NCBI GenBank assembly: GCA_030762895.1
Contig: CM061064.1
Location: 242,207,909-242,271,908, forward strand
Source of the DNA: Sophora flavescens
Taxonomy: Eukaryota; Streptophyta; Magnoliopsida; Fabales; Fabaceae
Direction of reading: 5' to 3'
DNA: 64,000 bases
The notes under the pieces are model-generated. The model was not told where the DNA came from. It ran no database searches and saw nothing but the letters and a program-made list of their open reading frames with translations. Position numbers and translations under genes: made by a program. Shown piece by piece: positions 60,101 through 64,000 of the stretch (positions within the stretch are counted from its first letter, which is position 1; every line of letters begins with the position of its first letter).

Positions 60101-60795
60101 TCTACTGCTCCTGTAACTATAGAAGGAGTTGTCAACTCGGGGATTATTTTGGATTATTTGAATTTATTTATTTAATTTTTAAACATATATTATTTATAAT
60201 ATTTATTTAAATATTCATTTTTTACGGCTCCGAATTGAACCAAATCCAATGGTCTTAAATTCGGTTATTTTTGAACCAACCAATTACTAATTTTTAATAT
60301 TTATATATTTTAGTATTCAATATGTATATCACTTTGTCAATTAACAACTTTTCTTCTATCGTTCCTGTAACAGTAGAATGAGTTGTCAACTGGTGGGTTA
60401 TTTTGGATTATTTAAATTTATTTATTTATTTTTTAAACATATATTCTTTATAATATTTTTAAAAAAAATTATTTTTTTCCCGAATTATTTTTTTCTAGTT
60501 TACTTTTGTTAAAATGTTTATTTTTGTAATTGATTTTTTTTTAAAAAAATTGTTTTCTGATTAATTTTATTTTTCTAATTTTTTTGAATATTTTTTTCTA
60601 ATTATTTTTTTCCTATTTTTAAAATATTTTTTATATACTTTTCTAATTTTTTTTTATTTTGTTCTCGATTTTTTTTCCTAATTTACTTTTTTATTTTTCT
60701 AATATCTGTATTGACATAAATAGAGGTAGAATTATTCATAATTTATATTTTTTTCTATATCATTGCCTTTGTTTTTTTCTATTTTAAATAATAAA
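57140..60795. repeat. AT-rich tandem sub-repeats, unit 3
   Basis: Copies start near 57305, 58424 and 59517, plus a partial one near 60228. The middle copy lacks the CGAATCGAATCAAAC part around 58610. No gene supported. Confidence 0.8.
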
Positions 60796-61065
60796 TCTAT
60801 ATCTATACTAATTAATACGGGGAAATACTGATTTTAGTGTAGCACAATGGTGCAAGCCACATTTCAAGTGATGATTTTTTTTTTATTATTTTCTTTCTAA
60901 AATTTATATATATTTTTTGTTTTAAAGTAAACCGATAAAGGTACAATGTTTTGGGAGTCAAACATAACAATCTCTAGATTGATATAAATAGAGGTAGAGC
61001 TATTTATATTTTCTAATCTATTTTTTCTACATCCTTGCCTTTGTTTTTCTATTTTAAATAATAAA

Positions 61066-61536
61066 TCTATATCTATTCTAATTAATAAGGGGAATTGATG
61101 ATTTTCTAATAAAGTGACACGTGCCAGCACCACATGATTTAAGAGGATTAGTTGATCATTGGTAATAATCAAAGAGGAACCCTTAACACATAGTGTTACA
61201 TTACGTATTGTAATATCATTTTAAAATAAAAATAATATTCAACTCTTTACACTCAAATTATAGATAAAATCGTTTCAATGTTTTTGCTGATAACTTGTCT
61301 ATAAATAAAAAGCCTTGGAGATGAATGAGTACCACCATTATGGATGAGAAGGAAATATTGAAAGCAATGTGTGAAATAAGTCAAGAAAATGTTTGACATA
61401 ATGGACTTAATTTGGGACAAAGGAAAAAAAAAGTTTCGTACATATAGAGACACAATTCAAGTTATTAATGATAACAATACTATCAATAATAATAGTAATT
61501 GATGACCCGTGCATCGCACGGGTGCAAAAATACTAG
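61066..61536 (+). mobile_element. Helitron-like element with intact 3' hairpin, unit 3
   Basis: 5' end TCTATATCTATTCTAATT preceded by A. 3' end is a perfect 8-bp stem (ACCCGTGC-ATC-GCACGGGT, 61505-61523), then 10 bases and CTAG followed by T. TC start, hairpin about 10 bases before CTRR and A/T insertion are the hallmarks of Helitrons. 471 bp, non-coding. A second TC-type start at 60796 (TCTATATCTATACTAATT) means the element may be 741 bp or may carry a duplicated 5' end. Confidence 0.7.
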
Positions 61537-61640
61537 TAAAAGATAAAAAACACGTAACCTATTTACAAAATAACAAGAGAAAAAAAAAATCAAAACTAAG
61601 ACGAGTTCTACCGTGCACAACCTTGATAGGTGGTGTACGG

Positions 61641-62047
61641 TGTAACGTCCCTGGCTGCTCTATGGATTGACGACTGTCCCCACAGACCAACACGGGTCTT
61701 TTCAACGTGCTTTGTCCTCACTCACACACTTCCTTGGAAAACTTCCCAAGAGGTCACCCATCCCAGAATTGCTCCAAGTCAAGCAAGCTTAACTGTGGAG
61801 TTCTTAAGTGATGGGCTCCCGAAAAAAAGATGCATCTTGTTTGTATAGGTAGTACCAATCAATTCATATAAGCCATCCTCAACTGTATAGTCCCATACCT
61901 ACACAGTCTCAGGATCCCTCTCATTCGGGTGTGTAATCGGTTCATTCATGTGTCCCTCCGCCTAGAGGCCTGCCAGGAGCCGCTCCTTGTCCGTGCCTTC
62001 TTGCACCGGCGATCACTCCCCGCCCTCGTCGGCACTCGGGTGTTACA
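61641..62047 (-). mobile_element. 5S rRNA-derived solo LTR (Cassandra-like), 407 bp
   Basis: The ends are TGTAACGTCC... and ...CGGGTGTTACA. On the minus strand, 61805-61741 reads AACTCCACAGTTAAGCTTGC, then GGATGGGTGACCTCTTGGGA. This is the RNA polymerase III internal promoter region of 5S rRNA (A box, intermediate element, C box) with a few changes. Cassandra elements are known to carry 5S sequence in their LTRs. No second LTR, primer site or matching 5-bp duplication is seen, so it is a solo or relic LTR. It is not a functional 5S gene, because only about 65 of 120 bases are 5S-like. Confidence 0.8.
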
Positions 62048-64000
62048 TGCCCACCAGCTTCAAAACATTTAATTAAAAAAAACACAAGTCATAAAATTTT
62101 TCTCAAATAACTAAGTAGGAAAATACCTCATATTAAATAAAATAGTAAAAAAAATATCCATGTAATGAATATAAATATAAATGAAAACCACAAGCCTCAA
62201 TGCCGGACGTCTACTAGCAAACCCAACGATAAATAAATAAATGTGTCTAGCCACATACGACTCCTTATTTAAGAAAATACTAACCAAACTAGAAACAATA
62301 ACTAATGGAATCCACTAAGTCTTCACGGCTATTCAGTTTCAATAACGTCCTCCTCGTGCTCTGAAAACAATACTTATAATGAGATATAAAATCCCAGTGA
62401 TCAACAATACAATTTTAAAAAAAAATATTTTCGAAAATAGCATTGCTCTCAGCCGGTGCGGTAATCGGAAAAACTGTCCATGGCACCCGCTAATTTTCTA
62501 AAATAATATATATGACAAAAAATACTTTTATTATCAATAATAATCTCATCTCAATACATCACATTCCATATACCAGATAAATTCTAGTTTAATCCAAGCG
62601 GTCCGAAGACCTCCTAATTAAATTGGCCTCTTGCCGGCATGCCATATATTCACACATCACATGACAATGGCGTCCCATTGCCCACCCCTACTCATGAGGA
62701 ATGTTTCGATGTCATCCTCCTGTCGGGGACATTTCTATTTCGATACCTCCAATGTGCACATGGCGGTATTTCTCCATTTTCGACACCCCAATGTGTGGCG
62801 GTGTTACTTTCGATACCCTTTTTTAGGCGGTATTGCTCTTTTTCGACATCCCAATTATATGGGGATGTTACTTTCGATACCCATTACGGTGGTATTGCTT
62901 TTCGATACCCCTATCATAGGTGGTATTGTGGCAAACATCATACAACATATTATAGCTCAAATATGTCATGTCTCATGCATGTAACAACTTATTTCCCTCA
63001 ATTTTAAACACATAAACTTCCCCCAACAACAAACAATCATGAATATCACAACACATCATACATGGATAAGCATGTTACAACATCAATTGATCAATTATTT
63101 CGCCTTTTAAACAAAACCCCAATTTTAGAATTTAGGTTACTAACAATATGCATCAAGTCAATTAAAGACTCCCAAAACCACATGGTAATCCCTTATCAAC
63201 AAAAACAATCATATATACCATGGAAAGGGTTCATAAAAAGTATTGTTACTCACCTCTTGAAGACCTCCAAATAGCTCTAAGCGTTTCCTACTACGAATCC
63301 TAACGTTTGCCAAGAGTTATCATCATCTTCCTCTTCCTAGACTCCCTCTTCCACAACTATCTCTTCTTAATCCTTGAATTTCTTCTCTTCTTAGCCGTTT
63401 GAGTTTCTAAGTGTAATTAGGGTTTAAAAACGCACCCTAAGAGTGTTAAGATTCTATTTATAGAGCCCCCAATAGCCCAAAACGTGTAAAAACGCGCTAA
63501 GCCCGCTTACTCTGCATATGGTTCTGTATTTCGCACATATCTTGAGTTATAGACATTCAAAAATTATAAATTTTATATCGCTGGAAAGATAAAAGAATTG
63601 TATACAACTGTTATGAAGACCACAAAATCTGAAACCGACGTTTAGATAGTCAAAATGTGGATAGAATTTTAAAAAACCGATTCTGGCGCTGAAACATGAA
63701 TACTGTGTACGAATTTGGTCATAACTTGAGATACAAGAATCCAATTTGGACGAATTTGGTGTCTATGGAAAGCTAAGAGACAGGGATATATTTCTTATGC
63801 AGATCTCGAATTCAAAAAAGTTCTCTTTGGTTACGAAATATCCGTACGAAGTTAGGTATCTAGTCAAATTATGCAAAATTGGGCTTAAAACACTCAAACT
63901 ATCTATTTATAATGGGTAACACAGCATGGGCCTTGATATGCTTATGTTTCCTATCATTATTGCCGCAAAAATTTAGCCCAGGGTAGGTTCTTATCCTTAT
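62048..64000 (-). other. Probable LTR/leader of a Ty3/gypsy-type element, minus strand
   Basis: On the minus strand there is a long upstream part, then a TATA box (CTCTATAAATAGAAT, 63466-63452), a leader with AAACCCTAATTACACTTAG, and a donor-like AAGAG|GTGAGT at about 63255. The sequence then leads towards the TTACA-ended LTR. This order fits U3-R-U5 and leader of an LTR retrotransposon truncated by the window end. No protein domain is visible, so the superfamily is a guess. Short ORFs on both strands look spurious. Confidence 0.4.
62720..62930. repeat. Degenerate short tandem repeat around TTCGATACC
   Basis: About six imperfect copies of a 40-50-bp unit with the core TTTCGATACCC/TTTCGACACCC followed by a GGCGGTATTG-like half (near 62737, 62778, 62808, 62841, 62872 and 62899). 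It lies inside the LTR-like stretch. Confidence 0.65.

Larger units (their letters stand above)
56143..61726. repeat. Tandem segmental repeat, unit 3 (partial)
   Basis: Collinear with units 1 and 2 from GTCATATAAAACGTATGAGG through the AT-rich sub-repeats and the Helitron-like element into the 5S-derived LTR. It parts from unit 2 after CTCACTCACA at about 61726. It has the hAT at the same site as unit 2 but no CACTA (AAAGTAAGTGACCTG at about 57140 is the empty site). Confidence 0.9.

Noticed and set aside
61741..61805. 5S rRNA gene
   Set aside because: Only about half of 5S is present and it lies within TGTAAC...GTTACA LTR ends, so it is a derived promoter and not a functional rRNA gene.
62631..63007. 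Two overlapping plus-strand ORFs of 117 and 122 codons
   Set aside because: They cover a degenerate tandem repeat in two frames and have no recognisable motif.

Overview
This is plant nuclear DNA, most likely a dicot and probably a legume. The evidence is very AT-rich intergenic sequence, GT-AG introns, a Ty1/copia element, a CACTA transposon, a hAT family and a 5S-derived LTR. The assignment to legumes rests on remembered repeat and element styles and is inference. Almost everything here is repetitive; the only ordinary host-type gene is a small two-exon gene encoding an EAR-motif/zinc-ribbon protein, present in two copies.

Layout. (1) 1-18485 is a tandem satellite with a monomer of about 443-455 bp and roughly 27 copies. 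It is split by a decayed Ty1/copia retrotransposon (7515-13901) that is bounded by a 5-bp target duplication (AGTTA) made from the satellite itself. (2) From 18486 to about 61726 a unit of about 10.2 kb is present three times in direct tandem: unit 1 at 18486-28657, unit 2 at 28658-56142, and unit 3 (partial) at 56143-61726. Each unit starts with about 1.1-kb AT-rich sub-repeats. These are followed by a Helitron-like terminus. Units 1 and 2 then carry a retroelement-like stretch with two unknown ORFs, a MITE, the EAR/zinc-ribbon gene on the minus strand and a fold-back MITE. Unit 2 is swollen by a 13.8-kb CACTA transposon and two hAT elements. The same sites are empty in sister copies, which gives clean insertion boundaries. 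(3) 61641-64000 holds a 5S rRNA-derived LTR and an LTR/UTR-like stretch read on the minus strand.

The CACTA element (29713-43536) is the richest object. It has perfect 18-bp ends and palindromic sub-terminal repeats. Its TNP2-type transposase gene is dead, broken by a solo LTR, a deletion and two nonsense codons. A second, 13-exon gene ends in a Ulp1/C48 cysteine protease domain whose catalytic residues are all still present, although the gene has a nonsense codon and a frameshift upstream. The element also carries two apparent captures of host gene fragments: one exon of an ARM-repeat protein near the 5' side, and three consecutive LRR exons with introns closely resembling an ERECTA-type receptor kinase near the 3' side.

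The two copies of the EAR/zinc-ribbon gene differ functionally. The unit 2 copy is open, while the unit 1 copy has a CAG-to-TAG stop inside the zinc-ribbon motif. No RNA gene that looks functional, no CRISPR array and no bacterial feature was found.
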